Positions 1 through 11,049 are shown, numbered from the stretch's first letter. The stretch: 64,000 bases of DNA from Emydura subglobosa (GCA_007922225.1 ML679954.1:25834240-25898239); one strand, 5' to 3'. The notes: generated from the letters alone by a model not told the origin. Made by a program: numbers and translations.

Positions 1-814
1 CAAATGCCCACTGCACCAGCCATTTCTAATGCCAGAAACCATTGTTTTTGTAGGTAACTCTGACTATATCTTCAAGAAATTCCTCTACTCAGCAATTTAA
101 CAGAACGAAACAGAGTATTCTGAAAACATGATCATTACAAGTAGTATAACTGATGGTGAAAAATTATAAATATGCACCAACATTTTTCTTCTGACACTGG
201 ATCCAGGATGAGATCCTAGAAGAGTTTTATGGTCCTGATCAGCCACAATGGTTTATCAGGTCCCTAAGCTATCAGCTCTTAGAAACAATGGTAATAACTG
301 AGGTACAACACACTACAGATTGATTGCATTAGACTTCATTTTTAAAAAACACTGAATTCTGATTACCATCTTACTTTTATTCTTACGCTGTCAGATCCTC
401 AAAACACACACTAAAGTTAGAGGTGAATGGGCTAATGTTGCATAGCTTTTGACCATGATCATTTCTAGCTCTGGCAGTTGCTAGATGTCAGAATTGAGCG
501 GAACAAAAAGTAAGACACGTAATCAAAACAACTTGGTTTTAGTGTTTGATCTCTCACAACCTTCCAAATTTATTAATGAATTATTTGTATGTAGCATTAG
601 ACTACTTGGTGGCTCTGAAACTGCAGGTATGGATTTCCTTTCCAACATTCATTAAATAGAAGATTAAATTTGTTCTGAGACTTCTCAAAACACTGCTGCA
701 TCAAAAATATTACTCTACCACATCTTGCATCCTTTGTGGACAGTCCTCAGCAGAGTCCAATGGCTGCACTGATAAGTAAGATGATAATTCCGTTTCCATA
801 TGTCTTAGTAAGGA

Positions 815-1060
815 TGTAAGCGGCTAAACATTTAAACGGTAAGCAGGCTAAGCAGCGGTCTTACTGTTTACTAATTAGTTTAAACGTTGCTCTGGGGTGA
901 CGCAGGAGGCACCGAGCCCAGCACAGCTCCTCCCAAGCAAGAGCTGCCCAGCTGCGGCTCTGCACTCATGCACCCTGGGCTCAGCTCCTCCCTGCCAAGC
1001 ATGGGCTGCCAGCACAGACCTCCCACCCCATGTGCATTTAACCATTTAAACGTTCTATTT
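815..1060. repeat. GC-rich interspersed repeat flanked by TTTAAACG motifs (unclassified)
   Basis: A GC-rich patch stands out in AT-rich intron. Both edges carry the motif ATTTAAACG (about 828-836 and 1041-1049), and a third TTTAAACG lies inside. This looks like a short mobile element, but I cannot assign a family and no target duplication was identified. Confidence 0.35.
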
Positions 1061-4000
1061 TTAGAAGTTTAACTGGATTGTTAATTAAACAAATTTTTAC
1101 ATCCCTACTTCCTAGGTCAAGACAGATACATGGAGAAGTGAGGGGAAGACTGCAGTTTTCAATATGTAAGAAGCTTCACTTACTCATGACTGAAATAATA
1201 CTGGTATGATCCAGAAATTTGGAGATCCAGTTTACAATATTTGTCAGAATCATCTTCTCTTCCAGTTGGATTGTGCCATGACAGTGCCCAGAACTTGTGG
1301 CGATTAAATAATTCTCCAGAAGCTGGGTAATTAGAGTACACTGTAACATGCTTGCCTTGTAACGTTGGGCCCAGTCGGAATTGCAGTTCAAAACCTCAAC
1401 AGAAAAGAGGTATTTTTTTTTTAAAAAAAATCTCATTTATTAAAAATTGAAGACTAAATATTTTGATTTATTATTGTGATTCACAATACAAGATTTTAAA
1501 TTAATAGGTGCATACTGTAATTCTAAATAGGTGTGTTGGGTATGCAGTTGTGAAAAAGTTTTTCTTTTATTGTCATTTCTTAACAAGAGGTAATGATGCT
1601 GTAATAATTATTTTTGCTTCTCTGATATTGTTACTATTCAACACCAACCAGAACCCTAAAACAAATAATTAACTACTACTACTAATAATAATTAAATATC
1701 CCTCTTCAGAGCACTCTATTTCTGCTCAAATAAAATACATTAACTACAAAGGTCTGGAAAGAGTTATTCATTGTAGTTTTAGAAGAATTGTGATGTAACA
1801 GGAGTATTAGTAACTAAACAGTGACTTCATTTTTAATAGGTAATATATACAGACAGTACACAAACATTTTTTAATTTAAAAGGGACAATGTCAACTTAAA
1901 CCCCCATACTTTAAGTTTTTTTTTTTTTTAAACTTGTAATACCCAATGTTACTATAATTGACACCTGGAAAATAGAGTGGGGGAAGAAAGCTATTTTTCT
2001 CTAGTCGGTTTCTCTTTGCAGGTTTAGCAGCATTTTCTGTCTAGTCAGTTTCTTCTATTTATGTGAATTTTTCACAAAGCAACAGAGAAAGAAAAAAAAA
2101 ATTAAATATAAAAACACAATAGGGAAATAGGATTCTCAGACCACATACACTGGCACAGGAATTTGGGAATATATAGCGCTTGAATTTACTTTTTACTTCT
2201 TAATTTTTTTTAAACTGACAAGGTTCGAAGTTGATAGACGTGCTTTAAATTTAACTGAACTAAGAAGATATCTCTTTACGAAAAATGGAAAACCAGACTT
2301 GAAATTGAAAATATTTTAGATATTTTTACATTTCATGGAATATTCCAGCTAAACAAACCCTAAAACCTTTACAGTTTTGAAAACCTAAATGAAGTCACAG
2401 ACAGAAGCCTGCAATTTACAGCTTCGACAGCTACCTTTGCATGGAGCCTCACTGACTTCCATGGTGCAGCAGCAGGACAAATTGTAAATTGGAAGACTGA
2501 GGCTTTAAACCCTAAAATGGAAACATTTGTCCCCAATCCTGTAATCTGATCCACTCAGGTGAACAACTTGCCCACATGGAATCTCATTTAAGCCACCAGA
2601 TCTCAGTGCAAGTGTGTGCCTGAATGAATCAGACTGTGGTCTTAAAAGCATGGTTTCCTCACGTGAGTAAAATTAGACCGATGTAAGCACTTGCAAGGTA
2701 ATAGCCATTGTTGATTGAGGCCCCAATCTTGCAAATGACTATATCCACACGCAGTCATGCACCCTTGCAGAGCCACAGTGACTTCAATAGACAGTCAGCT
2801 GCAGGACTCAGAATCCACAACCTTTTAAAAATAAGCTTTTTTATTCATTCTTCAGTTTAAAAGCAAAATACTCGCTGTTCTGTCTTCCTGGTAAGAAAGT
2901 TTTGCACATAGTTTAAAGAGGAGGTAAACCAATCATGGATTAGAAAAAGAGTTTAAAACTGTGCTGTAACTTGTAAAAAAGTTAAACAGTTGAATCACAC
3001 TATCCTGATTAAATAAAAAAGTTGCTCAACAAGTGGAATTGTGCCCAGCATGAACAAATATCAGATTTTGGCCAAATATATTTAAATCACTCATACCAAA
3101 GAAGTTTACACTATCTGTTACTACACTATCATCCATTAAACATAAAAAAGAAACACACATCCTTCAAGTACATAATAATGCAAAGGCTTATCAACAGTTT
3201 CAGGATTTGGGTGCCTATAAACCTAGCTAATTTGGTTGCAAAAATTGTACAGAAAAATCACACTTAGAAAGTTCAGGCAATTTCTCCTCACTAATCTTGA
3301 CAGTTGGTTACTGAGTCTGCTAAAATTAGATCAGAGCACAGGGTTATTTGCCTTTGATATCTTATTTCCTATAGTAACAGTACTGATACCAGGAATGCTT
3401 TGCCTACATTAGCTATGCTCTGCCTCAAATAGCTGTCACTTCAGGCCATTTGAAATGTATGGCTTTCAAATCCTCAACAGCCCCCAAACAAAGCTTAAAT
3501 AGCCTAGAAAAAAAGTTAATAATGGAGGTCAGAACTGACTCTGCACTTTGTTCATTAATGATAAAAGTTTCTGGTAAGTCCACATACTAATCATTCAGCA
3601 AATTCTGAAATCAAAGTATTTAAGCAAACTTCTGGTTCTAGAGAAGGGCAAAAAAAAAAGTTTTGCTATTCTGAAGGTAGTTAGAAAGTAAGTTCATAAA
3701 TCAACCATTCTTAGACAATATTTTTTAAATCTTCCTGGTGAAAGTTAAAAGAACTTTTACTGTTGCCTGTTTAAAAAAAAAAAAAAAAAAGAAACAGCAT
3801 GCAAGAAAGAATAAAGACAACAGATAACATTTTCTTCTTAAACAGTTTATGGGCTGAGTTTGCTGACTAAAGTAATACTGGTCCAAATACAACTTCACTA
3901 ACAGGTTAACAGGTATACTTAAAAATAAAAATACCACCAAGTGCTTACTAAGATGAGAAATAATTATAAATTACAGCAATGCTGTAATAAATTTAGCATG

Positions 4001-4402
4001 CAAACCTGTCTTTCCAAATCTTACCTGTGACCAAAAAAAGGATTGTAGGCATCAATATATTTCATATTCCTATGATTAAGACATGGCATTTGTATATAAC
4101 AGATTTAGTACTGCATAAGGAAAGTGGGATTATGAAGACTTCTATAAATAGCAAAGATAAGGACTGAAGCAGTGGTGGATATGGGACTGCTATAGTTCAA
4201 CCATCGTACAGGTGCTGTCTTAAACTAGACTCATATTGAATAGGAATATTGATTTTGCTTATTTGTACAGTTTGAAAGCTTGAAAGCATTTTACAACCCA
4301 CAGTGATCCATGACTGGGGTCTCTAAAACTATCTTCATAGAAACAAACAACAGAGTTGCAAAGAACACAACAGCAGCAGAGGACACCAACTAACCAGAAC
4401 AC

Positions 4403-4464
4403 AGTGTGTGTGTGTGTGTGTGTGCAGGTGTCAGAACACGAACACACTGTGTGTGTGTGTGTGA
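4403..4464. repeat. Paired TG microsatellites
   Basis: Two (TG)n tracts, about 4405-4424 and 4448-4463, are each preceded by a copy of GAACACA with one difference, suggesting that a unit of about 45 bp was duplicated. The block lies about 160 bp inside AGL intron 1 from the donor. Alternating TG is prone to length change and Z-DNA. Confidence 0.9.
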
Positions 4465-4626
4465 GAGAGTGAGTGAGACATGACGGGTGAGGGATAAAAG
4501 ACAGCTCACCGCGATCATCTTCATTCATTCATTTCAATTCTCTCACAGAGGAGCTGCCTAGACTCTCTGCCCAGTCACTAGCCAGGGCAGCGGGTAACAG
4601 GCCCGTGACACGATGTCAGCACTGAC

Positions 4627-4708
4627 CTTGCTCAAGCCTGAAGAGCGTCTTCTCCAGCTTTTCCATCGCGTTGAGGAGCAACACGCGAGTCTGGTCACTG
4701 GGGGCCAT
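4627..4708 (-). CDS. AGL: Glycogen debranching enzyme, first coding exon (5' partial gene)
   Basis: AGL is the bifunctional 4-alpha-glucanotransferase / amylo-1,6-glucosidase that removes branch points during cytosolic glycogen breakdown. The exon encodes 27 residues starting MAPSDQTRV and ending FRLEQ plus one base. The block NAMEKLEKTLFRLEQ matches the conserved AGL N-terminus almost exactly (human has NEMEKLEKTLFRLEQ). The ATG is at 4708-4706; the donor G|GTCAGT sits at 4627/4626 in phase 1, so residue 28 (Gly) is completed in the next exon. An in-frame ATG lies further upstream at about 4858, but homology starts at the chosen ATG and a candidate 5'UTR intron lies between. The start context is moderate (C at -3, G at +4). 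The rest of this enzyme of about 1,500 residues lies beyond position 1. Confidence 0.93.
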
Positions 4709-4776
4709 TGGTGCTGCCTGGTGCCTGGACCTCCGTCCAGGGGGGACACTTAATTGCGGAAACACAGTAGCGGCCC

Positions 4777-4862
4777 CTACAAAAACAAGCCCCCCCCCCG
4801 TCAGCAGCCACGAAATCAGGAAGGAGCCGGCTTCCCCCCTCCGCCCGAGGAAGCCCACTTAC
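4777..4862 (-). other. AGL: Candidate 86-nt 5'UTR intron of AGL
   Basis: On the minus strand a consensus donor GTAAGT (4862-4857) is followed 86 nt from the start by an acceptor with a T-rich end, GTTTTTGTAG (ending 4777). The ATG lies about 70 nt further on. If used, this is a very short 5'UTR intron removing the upstream in-frame ATG context. It contains a C-run (G-run on the transcript). Inference from splice-site quality only. Confidence 0.45.
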
Positions 4863-5059
4863 ATTGCCCCGGCCAGAGCGCCCTGGGGAGAAGCGGGGAG
4901 AGAGGGAGGCAGGCCGGGGAGCCGGAGGGAGGGGAGGGGTCAAGTCCCGGCGCGCAGGAGCGGGCCGCAGGCAGGCGGCGTCGGGATGCGCTGCGCGGCC
5001 GCTGCCAGGGCAGGTGCAGGGGCTGCGCCTGTCACTCTCCCTGCACAATGCGCCCTGGG

Positions 5060-5082
5060 CCAGGGCGGGGGCTGTATAAATA
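5060..5082 (+). promoter_or_regulatory. GC box plus TATA box facing right (plus-strand core promoter candidate)
   Basis: GGGCGGGG at 5064-5071 is followed directly by TATAAATA at 5075-5082. A start site would fall near 5105-5112. The direction is away from AGL. FRRS1 is the next plus-strand gene, its first coding exon has an acceptor just before the ATG, so it needs an upstream noncoding exon; this element could supply it, but no spliced exon was identified. An isolated TATA-like sequence remains possible. Confidence 0.4.
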
Positions 5083-5489
5083 GCTGCCGGGCGCGGGGCT
5101 ACTCACGGCGGGCGGAGCACAGCACAGCAGCGGGAGCCTGGCGGAGCGGGGGGCGCCTCTGCCTGCTGCGGGCCTGGGAGCGGGGCGGGCGGACACTCAC
5201 CGCCCGCCGGAGCCTCCCCTCCCGCCTTGCAGCAACTTTATTGGTTCCGCAGCCGCCGGACACGGACAGGGCGGGGGGAGCGGCGGAGCTCCCGCGAGAG
5301 AGACGCGCGCAGAGGGAGGGATGCACCTAAGCGCACCGCGGGGAGGGGAGTGTGTGTGTATCTGGGCGGGCCGGCCGGACAGCTGCCTGGAGAAATGGAG
5401 AAGGGAGAGCGATGCGAGATCGTCATAAATGAGAGCCTGCAGCAGTGAATCCACGTCCCAGCTGCAGCTAGGAAAGGGATCCTGGGGAA

Positions 5490-7780
5490 AGGCTGGGCCC
5501 CAGCTGCTGCAGCATTTATTTAAACAAATAAACGATTTTGGGTTTGGCTGCATAAGGACTCTCACACTAGCTTTTGGGGGGCTCACCTATCACGCTATGG
5601 CCCATCAGCGTCCCTTTAACAGTTTAGGAGACGTTACCCTAGCATACAGTTTTCATCAGCTGCGGGCCTTAACAGCGGTGTACTCATTCCCCACTTCTCT
5701 GTTCTCAGAAAGTATCTACTTCACTCAAAGATCCCTCGCCCCGGCCCTGCTCACTCCACCTCAGAGCGTTCAGGGAGGGGGGATGCAATGCTAATCTTAT
5801 CCATTCCTTTCTGAGGCCTACTTAAACTTTGTTACTGTAGCAAAACTAGTAGCAATCAACTTAGCCCTCTGCATTATATGTATGCCTATTATTTTATCGG
5901 TACTAATTAAAGCACCCCCATCCCCTTATAGAGCAGCTGTGATTAAAGCAACATTCTGATATAGTGTCCATTTAAATAGCAAAATGATAGTTAAACTTCA
6001 GTTAAAAGTAGCTTCCTTTAAAGCTGTTTCGAAGCCCCCTATGTCTTTTATCAAGGCCCTAATCCTTCTGTACAATACTCCTCTGCGCTGAACTCTTCAG
6101 TCAGAAAAAGAGCATAATGCAGCATGCACCCATAAGAGGACAGTAGAAGGACCCAGGGGTAAACACTCTCATAGTGCACCCTGCTTCCCCTGGACAAACT
6201 CATTCATTTATTCCAATTTTTCTGCTATCCTCTAGGGTAAAAAGATCAGTTGGAATATAAGTGTATTATATAGACACACCACAAGTAAACAAGATTGCAA
6301 AGTGTAAGGATCTGTCTTTAGCCAAAACGTAAGAAAAGAAAATGTGAAATGGCTCCTAGATGTAGGATATAGCTTGCCTTTGGAAACTGCAGAATTCTTC
6401 TGTAGAAGCAATTTACTCCATAGTACTTTGATATGTATAGGTCTTCAGAATCCGGGTTTTTTTTGTTTTAAAAACATGAAGAGTACCATAACCTAACATT
6501 GTCACTTAGCCTCTTTGACCACTGCCTGAGCAGCCCAACATTGCAACAAAATAGCCAGATTGCATGCTACAAGCATCTCACTGCTGATCTGTTAACTGAT
6601 GCCACAGAAAAGGTCAGTCTTGCAGCTAGGGAAGGTCAGTCTATTTTCACTGCCTATGACTATAAAAAACCCTACTTCTCACTTTACAGTCTCTGTGGTG
6701 GACTATTTATTGCTTTTTATGTTTGCAAAGGCAGTATGTTGCCAAGTGAAGTAGGTAACAAAGCTAGTAAGAATAGAAAATGGAAATATTCATTGAGATT
6801 TCACAGTGCACACAAAGCAACAGAGCAGTCAACAGATCCTGTGGTAGTTAAAGCACTTAGGGTGGTATATGTATGCTTTCATCACTACAGGAAAGTGACT
6901 ATTTAGCTACTGGGAGAGATTGTGTAAACAAACATTTGTAAAATTCATGTTTTTCATTCTGTTATTCAAATTAAGTTTATTTTTATAACATAAAATAGTA
7001 AGATACCAGTTTTTAAGTAAGAGGATAAAACTAATTTAAAAAGTTGGAGTTTGTTTGCATACAATATTTTCCTTAATTTTTAAAAAAAATAAGCTTCTTA
7101 AGCTCTCAAATTATGAATGTATTTTAAAGTTTGCCATTAAATGTAAGATTTTAGTAACAAGTTTAAAACAGAGCAATTAAAACAACATTTTCATATAATC
7201 CTCCCAAAAGAGCAGGAGGAAATGGCATGTTTGTAGTAGAACCATTTTGAACCCTAAAAAGATGAAGGCATAAAGCAGATATTTCTACACAGGTTTTCAA
7301 ACTGAAAACATCTCAGTAAATATAGCATCTAGACAAATATACTTATGGAGACATTATCCTTCATCTAGGACAAAACAAATATCTAGCACATTTTCAATGG
7401 AAGAAGGAAAGGCAGCTAGCTATTACTGGACATACAGCAGAAGTCACTGTGGGTCTGATTCTGCAAAGTGCCAAGGATCTTCTGAAAGGTGGTGACCATC
7501 CTCAAATTCCAGTGGTACCAAAGGAAGTTTAAAGAGCTCAGCCTTCTGCAGGATTGGCCTCAGTCCACATCTGTAATGAAATTTTAAATAAAATCCAAGT
7601 ATAAACATGTTGAGTTTTTAATGCAAGATTCCAGTATTTGTAATCTCACATGAGTAGTAAAGAACCAGCTTCTTCCATTAGATACACCTTTCGGCACATT
7701 TGAAGTCAACAGGAATTGCAGTGGAGATTTTTCCAAGCCTGCATGGGGTTTAGGAAAACAGATCTTGACCTGTCTCTGAC
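5490..7780. other. Gene-free stretch
   Basis: AT-rich unique-looking sequence with no exon, RNA gene or classifiable repeat that I can support. An open frame at 6499-6906 lacks an ATG for most of its length and shows no recognisable protein signature. Confidence 0.5.
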
Positions 7781-7859
7781 ATCTACCACTGGAAGTTTAA
7801 CAGGCAGCTCAAGCTTGATGTGGCTAAAACAGATCTGACAAAAACCACCAAGAACAACC

Positions 7860-8330
7860 CACCCCTGCTTCCTGTTAACTCAACACCACCATTATGCTCA
7901 CTCAGGCCCATAACCTGGGTGTCACATGGGGCTCAGACTTCTCCATAAATCCTCATATCCAGGCAACATCTAAGTCTTGCCTATTCTTTTTGCATTACAT
8001 CTATAAGATAAGGCCTTTCCTATTCATCGATACAGCTAAAGCTCTTGTCCAGGCCCTCATCAGTTTCTTGATTACTACAACATCATGTTCTCTGGCCTTG
8101 ACAAATGCAGTTTTGCCCTGCTCATACACATTCAGAAAGCTGCTACAAAAATATTTACCTAAGCCATCGCTTTGACCATATCACACCCCGTATTTGCACC
8201 CATCCATTAGCTCCCTTTCTTTCACAGCAAACAAGCTACTTACCTTCATTTTCAGTGCTCTCTGTGACCTATCCTATATTGGTTTCAGTTTCTCTCTCCT
8301 GATTGGCCTCTCATCTCCCTCTCAGCTGAT
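7860..8330 (+). mobile_element. Degraded L2-like LINE reverse transcriptase fragment
   Basis: The translated segment HNLGVTWGSDFSINPHIQ (starting about 7900), then a stretch with KIRPFL, then (frame shifted) FDHITP, follows the order of the conserved C-terminal part of L2/CR1-type reverse transcriptases: 'LGV..D..L.F..HI', '..IRP.L', 'A.ILV.AFI', 'DHITP.L..LHWLP'. Catalytic RT motifs are not present here, and the frame is broken around 8170. It is a 5'-truncated, dead copy. The clade (L2 versus related) is my inference. Confidence 0.55.
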
Positions 8331-8339
8331 CAGCGTGTA

Positions 8340-9960
8340 ACCCAAGATAACCGTTTGGTAGTTCTTTAGGCAGTGTGATACTAGGTATAAGAAATCATTA
8401 CCTTGTTAGATATTCCTGCCTCAGTTTATCCCAGACATCAATACCCGATTAATACTCTTGCAGTTGTGTCTCCTTGTTAGTGTATTTAAGGTCATCTGAT
8501 TATGTTCATTTAGAGCCTGACCTAAAACCTGTTGAAGTTGAGGAAAAAAGATGCCCACTGACTTTGGAGGGTTTTTGGACCAGACCCTCCTTGCTAATGA
8601 ATTTTCTCATCTCCTCTCATTTACACATAGTGAAAATTCCAAAGAATCCTTTTGCGCCTGCATTAGGTTTATATCAGATATTGTTTTAAAAAGGCTCACG
8701 CAAGCTAGTATCCCTGCCCTCATGACTCTCTCCCACATCAATAGTCATAGGAAGGCACTTTTGGGAGACAAGATCCAAGAATTCCCTTTGCATTAGAGAA
8801 AGGGGGTGGGAGTTAAGCTACTTTGGCCTCCCCCAGCATACAACTCAGTTGGATTCTCTGTGGCCACAGCTACCCCTGCAGTGGTGTATCGGGGAGGGGG
8901 CCATGCAGCTCTTCACACTAATTAACATCCCTCTCCTGTGTGGAGATTCATACAGTCACAGAGGCTCACAATGCAACTACTCAGATATTACTATGGGGAA
9001 AATGGATATGACAAGTAAGATTAACACATGGAGCAACACAAGCATTCAATAGAATCTGAACACTTTTGCATAATCCTAATACCTATCCTAGCCATATTAA
9101 TCCTCAAATGAGCCAGACAGATTCCAGCCACTTATCTGTCAGTGTCCAGTTGGCACATGGGGGACCTTAGCATAAGCTAGCACCTGGTCTACCAACATCA
9201 CAAACACATACTTCGCTAATAGATTTTTCCTGTTACATTTTGTTTTCAAAAAAATATTCTACATTTACTGTAAACACATGATTTCCTCACTGGGACAGAA
9301 CTCTCTCACTGATCATGGCACCGCCTCCCAGCCATTCTAGGGATCAGCTCTGCACCCTCCTCAGCGCTCTCTCTATTGGTCTTCTTTTCTTAGTCTGCAG
9401 TCTCTCTTGCTGCTGTCAGAGGGGCAGGTTCCAGTTTATGGCTTGACCCTCAGGCCAGATCACTAAGTTCCTCCCCTTCCAAGAGAAATCACAGTCCTTC
9501 CAAACCAGTTCTCTAGCTAACATCTCTAACTACCCAGCAGCTAGTATAGGAACTCAGACCCATCTTCTACACTGGGTTCTGATCCCAGGTCCCTATAACA
9601 TACAGCCAAGATCTGTACTACCTTAGTCCATCTAGCTGCTTCTCTAGGCTTCTTCAAGCCAGTAAGCTCCTACTGTGGGGGCTCACTAGCCCCCTCAGAA
9701 AACACAATTAAAGACTTCTTCCTAACAAACCTGTCTGCTAGTCACAGCTTTATACAGGTCCTCTGTTCTGGCACAGCTGAGCCTACTTCTAATTGGTGGC
9801 CTCCTTATTGCCTACATCTCTCCCCTACTTGCTGCTTAATTGATTAATTAGGCCCACCTGGCCTAATTTACCCTCTCAGGGTCAGTATGGGGAGTCACAC
9901 TCACTCACAAAATTTAATATGGGATATACTATTTAATTTGCTTATTTGAAACTAGTTTAA
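8340..9960. other. Gene-free stretch with an unclassified repeat-like block at about 9.1-9.9 kb
   Basis: From about 9300 to 9890 the composition shifts to C/T-rich, with many short CTCC and CCAG runs, and ends in a TTAATTGATTAATTAGG motif followed by a GC-rich close. It looks like a dispersed element (LTR or nonautonomous DNA element), but no terminal repeats, primer site or coding motif could be identified. No gene is seen. Confidence 0.35.
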
Positions 9961-9966
9961 AAACAA

Positions 9967-10688
9967 AAACAATGAGAGTTCTGTAGCACTTTAAAGACTA
10001 ACAAATTTAATTTCAGCAAGCATAAGTTTTTGTGGGCTTCAGCCCACTTCCTCAGATGCAGTTGGTAGAAATAATACAGCAAATATTGGCAACATATACA
10101 TATCCAAAGTCATAGACAACAATGGAGTAGGTGGATGAAAGCCGGGTACTTGAGGCCTAATGACAACCATTTGATCAGAGCAAATTACTTCTTGTAATGA
10201 GATAGCCATTCCAAATCCCTGTTTAAACACAGTTTGAATGTGTCAAGTTTGCAGATAATTTCTAATTCAGCAGTTTCTCTTTGAAGTCTGTTTTTGAAGT
10301 TTTTTTTGTAGAAGTACAGCAACTTTCAGGTCAGAGACAGAGTGTTCTGAGAGACTGAAGTGTTCTGCGACTGGTTTATGGATGTTGTTATTTTTTATGT
10401 CTGATTTGTGTCCATTCATCCTTTTGTGAAGTGATAGTCCAGTTTGGGCAACGTACATGGCAGAGGGGCATTGCTGGCACATGATGGCATATATAACATT
10501 AGTGGATATGCAGGTGAATGAGCCCCTTATAGCATGATTGATGTGGTTAGGACCAGTAATGCTGTCACTAGTGTCGATGTGGGGGCACAAAAGCTTATGC
10601 CTGCTGAAATTAAATTTGTTAGTCTTTAAAGTGCTTCAGAATTCTCATTGTTTTTGCTGTATACAGACTAACACAGCTACCGCTCTGG
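9967..10688 (-). mobile_element. Penelope-like retroelement, truncated, with inverted terminal arms and 17-bp target duplication
   Basis: The 722-bp insert is flanked by perfect 17-bp direct repeats, AACTAGTTTAAAAACAA, at 9950-9966 and 10689-10705, a target-site duplication. Inside, arms of about 72 bp at 9965-10036 and 10585-10656 are inverted copies of each other (shared core AGACTAACAAATTTAATTTC), as in the inverted pseudo-LTRs reported for Penelope-like elements. Between them, on the minus strand, is a GIY-YIG endonuclease reading frame. The reverse-transcriptase part is missing, so this copy is dead. A short perfect hairpin, GTGGGC-TTCA-GCCCAC, lies at 10032-10047. Confidence 0.85.
10267..10590 (-). 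pseudogene. Penelope-type GIY-YIG endonuclease domain fragment
   Basis: An open frame of 107 residues contains NVIYAI, CQQCP, then MYVAQTGLSLHKRMNGH: the GIY-YIG signature (two tyrosines about 17 residues apart, followed by the R..GH element) with the intervening Cys pair seen in Penelope endonucleases. The usual YVGQTG glycine is Ala here. HKPVAEHF and the downstream HS.SDL block also fit the family. It normally acts at the C-terminus of a reverse transcriptase to nick target DNA. No RT precedes it, and the frame opens into the inverted terminal arm, so it is a relic. Confidence 0.85.
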
Positions 10689-10854
10689 AACTAGTTTAAA
10701 AACAATTTCAGTATTTACCTACAGTAGAGGGGTGAATTAACATATGATATGTAGAGATCTGGATGATAGCATGCTAATAAAAGTGAGTGCCTTTTAACTC
10801 TGGTCACCTGACAATAGCTCTTTGACCTTTGAAATCTGAACCTTATGTTATTAG

Positions 10855-11045
10855 AAACATTTGAATTAAATCCCAGCTCTCTCAGTGACTGTTTGTATGG
10901 CTTTGGAGAAGTCATACTACTTGTCTGCTTCAGTTTCTCTATATAAACTCAAATGATGATTACTTCACAAGGAAGGTGGGAGGTTTAATTAGATTATATT
11001 TGTTCATGTAATGAGCTAGATAAATACTAAGTATAATTAGTATTG
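10855..11045 (+). repeat. MIR-type SINE
   Basis: The order 'CCCAGCTCTCTCAGTGACTG', then a 'GGAGAAGTCA..ACT..TCTGCTTCAGTTTCT' core, then 'GAGCTAGATAAATACTAAGTA' near the end follows the MIR consensus (splice-like CTTGGGCAAGTCACTTAACCTCTCTG core and AATA..GC 3' end). Diverged and ancient. Confidence 0.6.
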
Positions 11046-11049
11046 TTTT

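Larger units (their letters stand above)
1..4626 (-). other. AGL: AGL intron 1 (partial), no exon seen
   Basis: This stretch lies downstream, on the minus strand, of the donor of the AGL first coding exon, so it is inferred to be AGL intron 1, running off the left edge. I looked on the minus strand for AGL exon 2 (the segment following 'RLEQG' in the vertebrate protein) and did not find it. The sequence is AT-rich with short T runs, a GC-rich repeat-like patch near 0.8-1.06 kb and a TG/CA microsatellite at 4.4 kb. No other gene is seen. Confidence 0.6.
4680..5480. promoter_or_regulatory. AGL: CpG island, AGL promoter and possibly a divergent promoter
   Basis: An abrupt GC- and CpG-rich block in AT-rich surroundings covers the AGL start codon and about 0.75 kb upstream of it. 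It contains several GGGCGG-type Sp1 boxes. CpG-island promoters are usual for housekeeping genes such as AGL, and many fire in both directions. The long open frames in this block (for example 4671-5330) follow from GC-rich composition and are not called as genes. Confidence 0.8.

Noticed and set aside
4616..4858. N-terminally extended AGL reading frame from the upstream ATG
   Set aside because: Homology to AGL begins at the ATG at 4708. The extension is low-complexity, is interrupted by strong splice sites and is not known in the family.
4671..5330. 219-codon plus-strand open frame and several overlapping frames in the CpG island
   Set aside because: GC-rich sequence lacks stop codons by chance. 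The frame overlaps the AGL start exon antisense, is Arg/Gly/Ala-rich and has no domain signature.
6499..6906. 135-codon open frame
   Set aside because: It begins at a TTG; the first ATG is far inside. No homology or splice context.
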